Part shown: positions 8,860 to 17,671 of the stretch, piece after piece
How the letters are laid out: every line of letters begins with the position of its first letter
Position numbering within the stretch: the stretch's first letter is position 1
Assembly (NCBI RefSeq): GCF_019429625.1
Contig: NZ_JAHXRW010000013.1
Location: 1-64,000 of the forward strand
Source: Celeribacter sp. PS-C1
GTDB taxonomy: Bacteria; Pseudomonadota; Alphaproteobacteria; Rhodobacterales; Rhodobacteraceae
Direction: 5' to 3'
Length of the DNA stretch: 64,000 nt
Program-made: the position numbers and the translations under genes
Notes under the pieces: model-generated
Databases searched by the model: none
Told to the model about the DNA's origin: nothing
What the model saw: only the letters and a program-made list of their open reading frames with translations

Positions 8860-8885
8860 TGTTGCGCACGCAACGTTGCGCAACA
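8860..8885. promoter_or_regulatory. tandem palindrome, likely binding site of the AcoR-like regulator
   Basis: Two adjoining inverted repeats lie between the regulator stop and the monooxygenase gene: GTTGCG-CA-CGCAAC, then the perfect palindrome GTTGCGCAAC, flanked by TGTT and AACA. They sit about 110 bases upstream of the monooxygenase start, a normal place for an activator site. Assignment to the neighbouring regulator is inference from position. Confidence 0.6.
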
Positions 8886-8887
8886 GG

Positions 8888-10636
8888 TTAGTCGGGCGGT
8901 TGCAAGCCTTCCTTGCGGATGCGGCGCAAAATGGTGGAGCGATTGACCCCAAGTCGCCGCGCAGCGCGCGCCATGTTCCAGTTGCAGGCATCGAGCACGG
9001 CTTCAAGATCCTGATCATCCGGCTCGGGACTTAGCGCCGCCGGCAAGTCCGGAAGATCAATCACAGCGCTGTCCGACAAGGTGCAGGCCACATCCAGCAC
9101 ATTGCCCAACTCCCGCAGATTGCCCGGCCAATCGCGCGCCATCAATTCGGCGCGCGCCGAGGGCGTCAGGCGCCGCTCGTCTCCGCAGCGTCCGCGCAAC
9201 AGGCGGTCGATCATCCAACCAAGATCCTGCCGCTCCCGCAATGGCGGCAGGGCAAGCACCGCGCCCGCCAGCCGGTGATAAAGAGCGGACGGCAGATGGT
9301 CCTCGAACAACAGCGCCTTGGCGCCCTGCCCGCTGGTCGCGATCGGACGCAGATCAGGGTGGGCATCAAGGAGACCGGGTAACGCGCGTGCGGCATCGGC
9401 ACTCAGGTCTTCGATGCGTTGCAAGAGAAGCGTCGTCGGACCGACCTGTGCCGCTGCGAGCGCACTGATCTCGTCTTGCGACGTTCCAGCACAGTCCACA
9501 GAGACAAAGCCACCGCGCCGCGAAATCATGTGGATGGCGCGCGCAAGTTTGGTCTTTCCCGTGCCACTCTCGCCACAAATCACAAGCGGAACCTGCGTCG
9601 TCGCAAGGCGCTCGGCCTGTGACAGCAGACGCGCCATGGTCGGATCGCTGCCCGCCATCGCGTTCAGCACACCACCGGCGCGCTTGTCCTTTGACGGCAA
9701 ATGCCGTTCAACCCTGCGCGGCGCCTGCGGCGCAATCGCATGACCGAACACCGCGCCACCGTCGCCCAGCGCGACGACACGATCCTCCGTCGGGCGGTCG
9801 CGCATCAGGTCTGGCAAATCATCGACGCTGAGACCAAGAAGGGTGTCGATCCGCTCTCCGATCAGAGTGGCCCCGCCCCGCGACAGCATCCGTGTGGCCG
9901 CATGTGTGGCGCCGATGATGCGGCCCGACCCATCCAAGGCCACGGCGCCTTCCGGGTCCACATCGAGAAATTCGGGACTTGAGGAAAAGCGCAGCACCCA
10001 CTCCCGACGACTGGCCGCCATCAGATTGGCCATCTCCACCCGCCGCGCCGCCGCTGTCACGAGAGACATGGCAAGGTTCTGGCTGCTTTTCGGTGAGGGT
10101 GAGCGCAGCAGGGAAATATCGAGCACCGCCGCCAGTTGACCAAGGCTGTCGTAGATCGGCGCCGAGGTGCAGGACAGCGACATATGCGCCGTCCCGAAGT
10201 GATCGTCCTGATGCACCGTGACCGGCTCGCCTGTCACGATACAAGCGCCGACCCCGCAAGTGCCCGCCAAATCTTCGGACCAATTCGAACCAAGGTAGAG
10301 ACCGGCATTGCGCAACTCACTCGCAAAAAGATCATCGCCGAAAAAGTCGACACAGACACCTTTGGCATCGGTCAGCAACAGGACGTAATTCTGCCCGGAG
10401 ACCTGACGGAACAAACTCTGAAGACTGGCGCGCGCCGCACCGATCATCCAGTCGGCCTGTTCACGATGGGTGCGGAATTCGGATTCGGTGACGATATGCG
10501 CAGGCGCGTTGTGGGAGGGATCCATGCCGTAAAGTTCGACACAGCGTCGCCACGAGGCCTCGACATAGCTGTCCCGCCCGCTCGCGCGCCCATCCAGCAC
10601 CTGCTCAATCTCCTTGACGTGGTTTTGCCCGATCAT
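8888..10636 (-). CDS. AcoR-like GAF/AAA/Fis regulator lacking the GAFTGA loop
   Basis: A 582-residue regulator built like AcoR: an N-terminal GAF-type sensory region (about 75-180), a PAS-like stretch (220-300), an AAA+ domain (about 325-510) and a Fis-type helix-turn-helix (about 545-575, NMARAARRLGVNRSTILRRI). Walker A is intact (GESGTGKT, 355-362), and so are PLRER (465-469) and WPGNLREL (503-510). The sigma-54 contact motif GAFTGA is absent. The Walker B position reads LLLQRIED (403-410), without the usual Asp-Glu pair. The AAA+ domain is correspondingly short. It therefore probably acts at ordinary promoters rather than sigma-54 promoters. Likely targets are the adjacent monooxygenase and dehydrogenase genes. 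Start has AGGAGG upstream. Confidence 0.85.
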   Translation of the reverse strand: MIGQNHVKEIEQVLDGRASGRDSYVEASWRRCVELYGMDPSHNAPAHIVTESEFRTHREQADWMIGAARASLQSLFRQVSGQNYVLLLTDAKGVCVDFFGDDLFASELRNAGLYLGSNWSEDLAGTCGVGACIVTGEPVTVHQDDHFGTAHMSLSCTSAPIYDSLGQLAAVLDISLLRSPSPKSSQNLAMSLVTAAARRVEMANLMAASRREWVLRFSSSPEFLDVDPEGAVALDGSGRIIGATHAATRMLSRGGATLIGERIDTLLGLSVDDLPDLMRDRPTEDRVVALGDGGAVFGHAIAPQAPRRVERHLPSKDKRAGGVLNAMAGSDPTMARLLSQAERLATTQVPLVICGESGTGKTKLARAIHMISRRGGFVSVDCAGTSQDEISALAAAQVGPTTLLLQRIEDLSADAARALPGLLDAHPDLRPIATSGQGAKALLFEDHLPSALYHRLAGAVLALPPLRERQDLGWMIDRLLRGRCGDERRLTPSARAELMARDWPGNLRELGNVLDVACTLSDSAVIDLPDLPAALSPEPDDQDLEAVLDACNWNMARAARRLGVNRSTILRRIRKEGLQPPD

Positions 10637-10777
10637 GCGCGCCTCCTCTCCGGGCGCGATGCTAACACGATTTCTCCTATGGCGCGTGTCAACTTTGGTC
10701 TCACATGCTTTCTGACGGTTTTAAGCCAACGCCATTCGGACCGCGCGCACGGCTGGAACCGCGCATCGTGTCGGGTT

Positions 10778-11539
10778 TCAGACGCCACAGACCACTTCGG
10801 TATGCCAGTCACGACAGGCTTTGAAGAGATCATCAGGCACAGGACGGTCGGTGAAAAACACGTCGATATCAGATAGGGACGCGATCCGCGCCGGGGCGCT
10901 TCGGGAGAATTTCGTGTGATCCGCCACGAGAAAGGTCTTGCGGGACTGGTTCAGGATCGCCTGACTGACGCTCACCTCCTGAATGTCGAAATCCAGCAGG
11001 TCACCGTCGCGATCCAGCGCGGAACAGCCGACCACCGCAAGATCAAATTTGAATTTGCGAATGGTCTCGGTCGCCAGATTACCGACCAGCCCCCCATCCG
11101 AGCGCCGCAAATGCCCACCGGTGACGATCACCTCGCAATTGGGATTGCCCGCCAGTATTTGCGCGACGTTCATATTGTTCGTCACGACCATCAGATCCTT
11201 ATGAGTTAGCAATTCCTGCGCCACGGCCTCGGTGCTCGTCCCAATGTTGAGAAACAGGGAAATGCCGCTCGGAATTTGTTGCGCGCAGGCCTTTGCAATC
11301 TGGATCTTGGCCTCCGCATTCAATTGGCGGCGATCCTCATAGCCGATATTGATCGTGCCGGAGGCAATCACCGCCCCGCCATGCACCCGCTCCAGACGCC
11401 CCATGTCGGCCAGTTCCGACAGATCGCGGCGGATGGTCTGATGAGTCACCCCGAAATGCTCCGCCAAACCTTCCACGGTGACTTTGCCGGTCTTGCGGGC
11501 GATGTCGAGAATGACGGGATGGCGGAAATTGTTGGACAT
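10778..11539 (-). CDS. glpR: DeoR-family repressor of glycerol-3-phosphate genes
   Basis: A 253-residue DeoR-family regulator. The N-terminal helix-turn-helix reads VTVEGLAEHFGVTHQTIRRDLSEL (about residues 19-42). The sugar-phosphate-binding domain includes FLNIGTSTEAVAQELL and a C-terminal HTKFSRSAPARIASL. It is divergent from glpD, the first gene of a complete glycerol uptake and catabolism operon, which supports GlpR. Members release DNA when glycerol-3-phosphate binds. No clear ribosome site precedes the ATG. The intergenic region carries repeated TTCG/CGAAA elements that could be its operators. Confidence 0.88.
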   Translation of the reverse strand: MSNNFRHPVILDIARKTGKVTVEGLAEHFGVTHQTIRRDLSELADMGRLERVHGGAVIASGTINIGYEDRRQLNAEAKIQIAKACAQQIPSGISLFLNIGTSTEAVAQELLTHKDLMVVTNNMNVAQILAGNPNCEVIVTGGHLRRSDGGLVGNLATETIRKFKFDLAVVGCSALDRDGDLLDFDIQEVSVSQAILNQSRKTFLVADHTKFSRSAPARIASLSDIDVFFTDRPVPDDLFKACRDWHTEVVCGV

Positions 11540-11773
11540 GATGTTCGATTTTCTTCGCTTTTTTCGCTTTCCATAAAAAAACGCGAAAATCCGTTGCGAA
11601 TCCAGATGATTTATCGCCGCGAGCGCGTGGTTTTCGAAAAATCACGTTCGCACCTGCAGAAAATATTCACTTAAGTATTTGATTTCCAACAATCGAAAAA
11701 AAACGAAAATAAATGACTTGCGTTTCTATTTGTTTCAAATCTACGTTAGCGCCATAAATCGGGAGGAAAATCT
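11540..11773. promoter_or_regulatory. glpR-glpD divergent control region with CGAAA/TTCG repeats
   Basis: AT-rich 234-base region. TTCG repeats occur at 11544, 11554 and 11563. CGAAA-type repeats occur at 11584, 11694 and 11704. TTTTCGAAAA, a perfect 10-base palindrome, is at 11631-11640. Spacings of 9-10 bases put neighbouring repeats on one helix face. A weak glpD promoter candidate is TTGCGT near 11718. Operator function is inferred. Confidence 0.5.
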
Positions 11774-13369
11774 GTGCGCGGAAACGAGAGCACACATCCA
11801 GTCGATCTCTTTGTGATCGGCGGCGGCATCAACGGCTGTGGGATCGCGCGAGACGCAGCGGGACGGGGATATTCCGTGACGCTTGCGGAGATGAACGACC
11901 TTGCGTCTGCGACCTCTTCCTCCTCGACAAAACTCTTTCATGGCGGGCTGCGCTACCTCGAATATTTCGAAGTGCGACTGGTGCGCGAGGCCCTGATCGA
12001 ACGCGAAGCTCTCCTGCGCGCCATGCCGCACATCAGCTGGCCGATGAGATTTGTCCTTCCTTATCATAAAGATATGCGCTTCGAGTCGGAAACACCGACC
12101 TCGAAATTGCTGTCCATTGTGATGCCTTGGATGAAAGGGCGTCGGCCGGCGTGGCTGATCCGGCTTGGCCTGTTCATGTATGACCATCTGGGCGGGCGCA
12201 AAATTCTTCCCGGGTCGGAAACCGTCAATCTGACGGGAACGGCCGAGGGCGCGCCGCTTCAGGAACGCTTTACCAAAGCCTATGAATATTCCGATTGCTG
12301 GGTCGAAGATTCCCGTCTCGTGATCCTCAATGCCCGCGACGCAGAGGCACGCGGCGCGGCGATCCTGACGCGAACCAAGGTCACCCACGCGACCCGCGAA
12401 GGCGATCTCTGGCGTGTCGAAACGAAAGATATGGAAAATGGCCGCACCGCCACCCATTACGCCAAAATGCTGGTGAATGCGGGCGGGCCTTGGGTCGGCG
12501 ACGTGATTCACGACAAAATCGACCTGCCGTCGAAAGAGGGCGTGCGGCTTGTGCGCGGCAGTCATATCGTGACCCGCAAGCTCTACGATCACGACAAATG
12601 CTATTTCTTTCAGGGCACCGATGGGCGGATCATTTTCGCCATTCCCTACGAGACAGATTTCACCCTGATCGGCACCACGGACGCAGAACATAGCGATCCG
12701 TCGATCAAACCCAGCTGCACCGACGAAGAGCGCGACTATCTGATTGCCTTTGCCAACAAATATTTCAAAGCGCCGATCAGCGCCGAGGATGTGGTCTGGA
12801 GCTATTCCGGCGTCCGCCCGCTCTATGATGACGGAGCGTCATCGGCGACAGCGGCAACGCGGGACTATACGCTCAAGGTCGATGCACAGGACGGTGCGCC
12901 GGTGCTCAACATCTTCGGGGGGAAAATCACAACCTATCGGCGGCTTGCGGAAAGCGCGCTTGAGAAAATCTCGGAACACCTGCCGGACGCAAAGGGCCAG
13001 TGGACGGCAGGTGTGCCGCTCGCAGGTGGGGATTTCCCGGTCGACGGGTTTGACCGGCTCGTCTCCGAACTTCGTGCGCAATTCGGGTTTCTGACGCCGT
13101 TCTGGGCGCGACGTCTGGTGCGCGCCTACGGCACGGAAGCGCGTGAAATGCTGGGAGACGCAAAGAGTGTCGAGGCGCTCGGACGTGATTTCGGCGCGAC
13201 CCTGACCGAGACCGAAGTGACATGGCTGATGGAGCGGGAATATGCGCGCACGGCCGAGGACATTGTTTGGCGCCGCTCGAAACTTGGGCTGCGACTGGAT
13301 GAAACGCAGATCCATGATCTGGATTATTGGATGAAGACCCACCGTGCGGGGAGTGCCGCAGCTGAATAG
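11774..13369 (+). CDS. glpD: aerobic glycerol-3-phosphate dehydrogenase
   Basis: A 531-residue FAD-dependent enzyme oxidising glycerol-3-phosphate to dihydroxyacetone phosphate at the membrane and passing electrons to quinone. The FAD fold is at residues 11-40 (DLFVIGGGINGCGIARDAAG). Further family marks are SSSTKLFHGGLRYLEYFE (about 52-69), GGPWVGDV and a late IFGGKITTYRRLAE. The start is GTG, eight bases after GGGAGG. Length is typical. It leads the operon of transporter and kinase genes, divergent from glpR. Confidence 0.96.
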   Translation: MRGNESTHPVDLFVIGGGINGCGIARDAAGRGYSVTLAEMNDLASATSSSSTKLFHGGLRYLEYFEVRLVREALIEREALLRAMPHISWPMRFVLPYHKDMRFESETPTSKLLSIVMPWMKGRRPAWLIRLGLFMYDHLGGRKILPGSETVNLTGTAEGAPLQERFTKAYEYSDCWVEDSRLVILNARDAEARGAAILTRTKVTHATREGDLWRVETKDMENGRTATHYAKMLVNAGGPWVGDVIHDKIDLPSKEGVRLVRGSHIVTRKLYDHDKCYFFQGTDGRIIFAIPYETDFTLIGTTDAEHSDPSIKPSCTDEERDYLIAFANKYFKAPISAEDVVWSYSGVRPLYDDGASSATAATRDYTLKVDAQDGAPVLNIFGGKITTYRRLAESALEKISEHLPDAKGQWTAGVPLAGGDFPVDGFDRLVSELRAQFGFLTPFWARRLVRAYGTEAREMLGDAKSVEALGRDFGATLTETEVTWLMEREYARTAEDIVWRRSKLGLRLDETQIHDLDYWMKTHRAGSAAAE

Positions 13370-13411
13370 AGCCAAAGGCCAAAGATAATAAGGCGCGGGG
13401 AGGAGGACCTT

Positions 13412-14500
13412 ATGACGCTGGAACTGAAGGGCGTATCGAAGATCGTCGAGGGGCAAATGCATATTGCCGCGACCGATCTGACGCTCGAAAAAGGAACGAT
13501 GAACGTTCTGCTGGGGCCGACTCTGTCGGGTAAGACCTCGCTGATGCGTCTGATGGCCGGGCTCGATCAACCGAGCGCCGGGCGGATTTTCTGGGACGGC
13601 AAGGACGTCACCGGCATGCGGGTGCAGGATCGCAAGGTTGCGATGGTGTATCAGCAATTCATCAACTACCCCTCGATGAGCGTGTACGACAACATCGCCT
13701 CGCCGATGAAGCTGATGGGCGTGGACAAGGCGGAGATCGACGCGCGCGTGCGTGAGACGGCAGAGCTGATGAAGCTGACGCCGATGCTGGACCGCAAACC
13801 TCTGGAGCTGTCAGGCGGGCAACAACAGCGCTGTGCTCTGGCGCGGGCGCTGGTCAAGAACGCAGGCCTCGTGCTCTTGGATGAGCCGCTTGCGAACCTC
13901 GATTACAAACTGCGCGAAGAGTTGCGCGTCGAGATTCCGAAGATTTTTGAGGCCTCCGGCTCGATCTTTGTCTATGCCACGACGGAGCCCGAAGAGGCGC
14001 TTTTGCTCGGCGGCAATACCGCGACGCTCTGGGAGGGCCGCGTGACGCAATTCGGGCCGACACCCGAGGTCTATCGCCAGCCTGTGGATGCGACCACGGC
14101 GCGGGTGTTCTCCGATCCGCCGATGAATTTCCTGCAAATCTCCAAGACCGGCGATCGGTTGATGTTCGGTGACGGACAAAGCGCGCAGGCGACCGGCAAG
14201 CTCGCCGATCTGGCGGATGGACGCTACACGGCGGGGTTCCGCCCCAACCACCTCGAAATCATGCAGCACGCTGAAAATGCGATGAAATTCACAACGAACT
14301 TGCATGTGACGGAGCTGACCGGCTCGGAAACTTTCGTCCATCTCGATCACCATGGGGCGCGTTGGGTCGGGTTGATCCACGGCGTGCATGACCTCGAAAT
14401 CGGCGCCGCGCTCGACGTCTGGCTCGACCCGCGGCATGTCTATGTGTTCGGCGAAGACGGGGGGCTCGTTGCGCCCGCCGCCTACGCGATGGCGGCGTGA
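13412..14500 (+). CDS. glpS: glycerol ABC importer ATPase 1 (GlpS), H-loop histidine absent
   Basis: A 362-residue ABC ATPase of the sugar-importer (MalK-like) type with a C-terminal regulatory domain. Walker A is GPTLSGKT (35-42), the signature LSGGQ is at 133-137 and Walker B LVLLDE at 153-158. The Q-loop glutamine is in MVYQQF. The H-loop, normally Y-V-T-H-D, reads Y-A-T-T-E at 188-192, so the switch histidine is replaced by Thr191. Its partner ATPase follows 12 bases later. Together they power glycerol uptake with the two permeases. Gene naming follows the rhizobial glpSTPQUV set. GAGGAGG precedes the ATG. Confidence 0.88.
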   Translation: MTLELKGVSKIVEGQMHIAATDLTLEKGTMNVLLGPTLSGKTSLMRLMAGLDQPSAGRIFWDGKDVTGMRVQDRKVAMVYQQFINYPSMSVYDNIASPMKLMGVDKAEIDARVRETAELMKLTPMLDRKPLELSGGQQQRCALARALVKNAGLVLLDEPLANLDYKLREELRVEIPKIFEASGSIFVYATTEPEEALLLGGNTATLWEGRVTQFGPTPEVYRQPVDATTARVFSDPPMNFLQISKTGDRLMFGDGQSAQATGKLADLADGRYTAGFRPNHLEIMQHAENAMKFTTNLHVTELTGSETFVHLDHHGARWVGLIHGVHDLEIGAALDVWLDPRHVYVFGEDGGLVAPAAYAMAA

Positions 14501-14512
14501 GGAGGCGCGATC

Positions 14513-15597
14513 ATGGCTAGAATTACACTCGATAACCTTGCGCATTCCTACAATCCGGCCCCGGCGTCAGAGGACGATTACGCACTCAAGGAACTGAATT
14601 ACGACTGGGAAGACGGCGAGGCCTATGCGCTTTTGGGCTCGTCAGGCTGCGGCAAGTCCACGCTTCTCAACATCATTTCAGGGCTGTTGATGCCCTCTCA
14701 GGGGCGCATTCTGTTCGACGGCAAAGACGTCACCCGTGCGCCCACGGCGGAGCGCAACATCGCGCAGGTGTTCCAGTTCCCGGTGGTCTACGACACGATG
14801 ACCCTGCACGACAATCTGGCCTTTCCGCTCCGCAACCGGGGCCGCGACGAATCCTATGTGGCCGAGCGCGTTCAGGAAATCGCCAAGATGATCGGCATGG
14901 AAGACATGCTGCGCAAAAAGGCGCGCGGGCTGGGCGCGGATGCCAAGCAAAAGATCTCTCTTGGTCGCGGCATGGTGCGCAAGGACGTGAATGCGCTTTT
15001 GTTTGACGAGCCGCTGACCGTGATCGACCCGCATATGAAGTGGGAACTCAGAACCCAGCTCAAAAAGCTGCATCACGATTTCGGCCACACGATGATCTAT
15101 GTGACCCACGACCAGACGGAGGCGCTGACCTTCGCCGATAAGGTGGTGGTGATGTATGACGGGCGCGTGGTTCAGATCGGCACGCCTGAGGAGTTGTTCG
15201 AACGGCCCGCGCATACGTTTGTCGGCTATTTCATCGGCTCGCCGGGCATGAATGTGATCCCCGCCAAGGTCGAGGGCACGAAAGCCTACATCAACGGCTC
15301 GGAAATTGCGCTCGGCGCGGGTTATGCGCCGGTGAGCGGCAAGGTGGAGATCGGCGTGCGGCCCGAGTTCGCGCGGTTGAGCGAAAGCGAAGGCCTGCCC
15401 GTGAAAGTGCGCCGCGTCGAGGATGCCGGGCGTCACAAGATCATCCGCGCCGAATTCTTTGGCCAAGACATCAACATCATCGCTGGCGAGGACGACCCTG
15501 TGCGCGCGGACATGACCCGCGTCACCTTCGATCCGGCGCGCGTGAATGTCTACGCAAACGACTGGCGTGTGGCGCCGCAAGGCGGGGAGGCCGCGTG

Positions 15598-15598
<1 letters not shown>
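14513..15598 (+). CDS. glpT: glycerol ABC importer ATPase 2 (GlpT), degenerate signature motif
   Basis: A 361-residue MalK-like ATPase. Walker A is GSSGCGKS (42-49), Walker B ALLFDE (161-166), and the H-loop histidine is present (YVTHD, His199). The ABC signature is not LSGGQ: the aligned stretch reads LGADAKQKISLGRG from residue 140. The C-terminal domain is of the TOBE type. This GlpT is an ATPase and unrelated to the enterobacterial glycerol-3-phosphate antiporter of the same symbol. The stop overlaps the start of the first permease (TGATG). Confidence 0.87.
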
Positions 15599-16470
<872 letters not shown>

Positions 16471-16471
16471 G

Positions 16472-17326
16472 ATGACGGACGCAACCGCACTCACACCCGC
16501 CGCCACCAAACCGCGCAGCCTCCCCAAGGTGAAAGGCCGCGCCGTGGTGATGACGCTCTATCTTCTGTTCCTCATGTTGCCGATCTACTGGCTGTTGAAC
16601 ATGAGCCTGAAGACCAACGCGGAAATCCTCGGGAGTTTTTCGCTCTGGCCGCGCGATCTGACGCTGGCGAATTACATTACGATCCTCACCGACGAGGCGT
16701 GGTATATGGGCTACGTCAACTCGATGATCTACGTGGTGATGAACACGGTGATCTCGCTCGCAGTCGCGCTGCCCGCCGCCTATGCGTTTTCGCGCTACAA
16801 TTTCTTGGGCGACAAGCACCTGTTCTTCTGGCTTTTGACGAACCGTATGGCGCCGCCTGCCGTCTTCGCCCTGCCCTTCTTTCAGCTCTATTCCTCAATC
16901 GGGCTGTTCGACACGCATATCGCCGTGGCTCTGGCGCATTGTCTCTTTAACGTGCCGCTCGCCGTCTGGATCCTCGAAGGTTTCATGCGCGGAGTGCCGA
17001 AGGAAATCGACGAGACCGCCTATATCGACGGCTATAGCTTTGGGCGCTTCTTCGTGAAGATTTTCATGCCGCTCATCGCCTCGGGCATCGGTGTGGCTGC
17101 GTTCTTCTGCTTCATGTTCTCTTGGGTTGAACTGCTGCTCTCGCGCACGCTGACCTCTGTGGACGCCAAACCCATCGCCGCCACCATGACCCGCACGGTC
17201 GGCGCGGCAGGCGTCGACTGGGGCGTGCTGGCCGCCGCCGGGGTGCTCACCATCGTGCCGGGCGCGCTCGTGATCTACTTCGTGCGCAATTACATCGCCA
17301 AGGGCTTTGCCCTCGGTCGGGTCTAA
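16472..17326 (+). CDS. glpQ: glycerol ABC importer permease 2
   Basis: A 284-residue MalG-type permease. Membrane segments start at about residue 27 (VVMTLYLLFLMLPIYWLL). The EAA loop is GVPKEIDETAYIDGYSFGRFF (about 172-192). It pairs with the preceding permease. The name follows the rhizobial glycerol operon and should not be confused with the glycerophosphodiesterase GlpQ. The small membrane protein gene begins 15 bases later. Confidence 0.92.
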   Translation: MTDATALTPAATKPRSLPKVKGRAVVMTLYLLFLMLPIYWLLNMSLKTNAEILGSFSLWPRDLTLANYITILTDEAWYMGYVNSMIYVVMNTVISLAVALPAAYAFSRYNFLGDKHLFFWLLTNRMAPPAVFALPFFQLYSSIGLFDTHIAVALAHCLFNVPLAVWILEGFMRGVPKEIDETAYIDGYSFGRFFVKIFMPLIASGIGVAAFFCFMFSWVELLLSRTLTSVDAKPIAATMTRTVGAAGVDWGVLAAAGVLTIVPGALVIYFVRNYIAKGFALGRV

Positions 17327-17341
17327 GAGGAGGAATTCGAC

Positions 17342-17614
17342 ATGGACTGGATGGCATGGACATGGCCGACCGCCGCCTTTTTCGGAACGATTGCAACGCT
17401 TTTGGTGATCTTCACCATTCTGGCGATCAAATTCCCCGAAACGCCGCGCGTTGGCGTATTGGGCATTGAGACCACGCGGGGGGATCGTTTGTTCATCACC
17501 CTTCTGGGCTCGGCCTTCATCAATCTTGCATGGCTCGGTCTGGTCGGCGCCAACCAAGCGCTCGCGCTTGTCGTTTGCCTGATCTTTGCAGCTATCGTCT
17601 TTCGCTGGGTCTGA
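17342..17614 (+). CDS. glpU: small membrane protein of the glycerol operon (DUF2160 type)
   Basis: A 90-residue protein with three hydrophobic segments (about 12-28, 50-64 and 70-88). It lies between the permeases and the binding protein, behind an AGAGGAGG ribosome site. Position and size match the GlpU protein of rhizobial glycerol operons and the DUF2160 small membrane family. Function is unknown. Its fixed place inside an ABC importer operon suggests an accessory membrane subunit. No catalytic motif is visible. Confidence 0.8.
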   Translation: MDWMAWTWPTAAFFGTIATLLVIFTILAIKFPETPRVGVLGIETTRGDRLFITLLGSAFINLAWLGLVGANQALALVVCLIFAAIVFRWV

Positions 17615-17671
17615 GGAGGCCCCGCGACGGATCGACACCTAAAAACAAAGGTTCACATAGGGAGGAAACCA

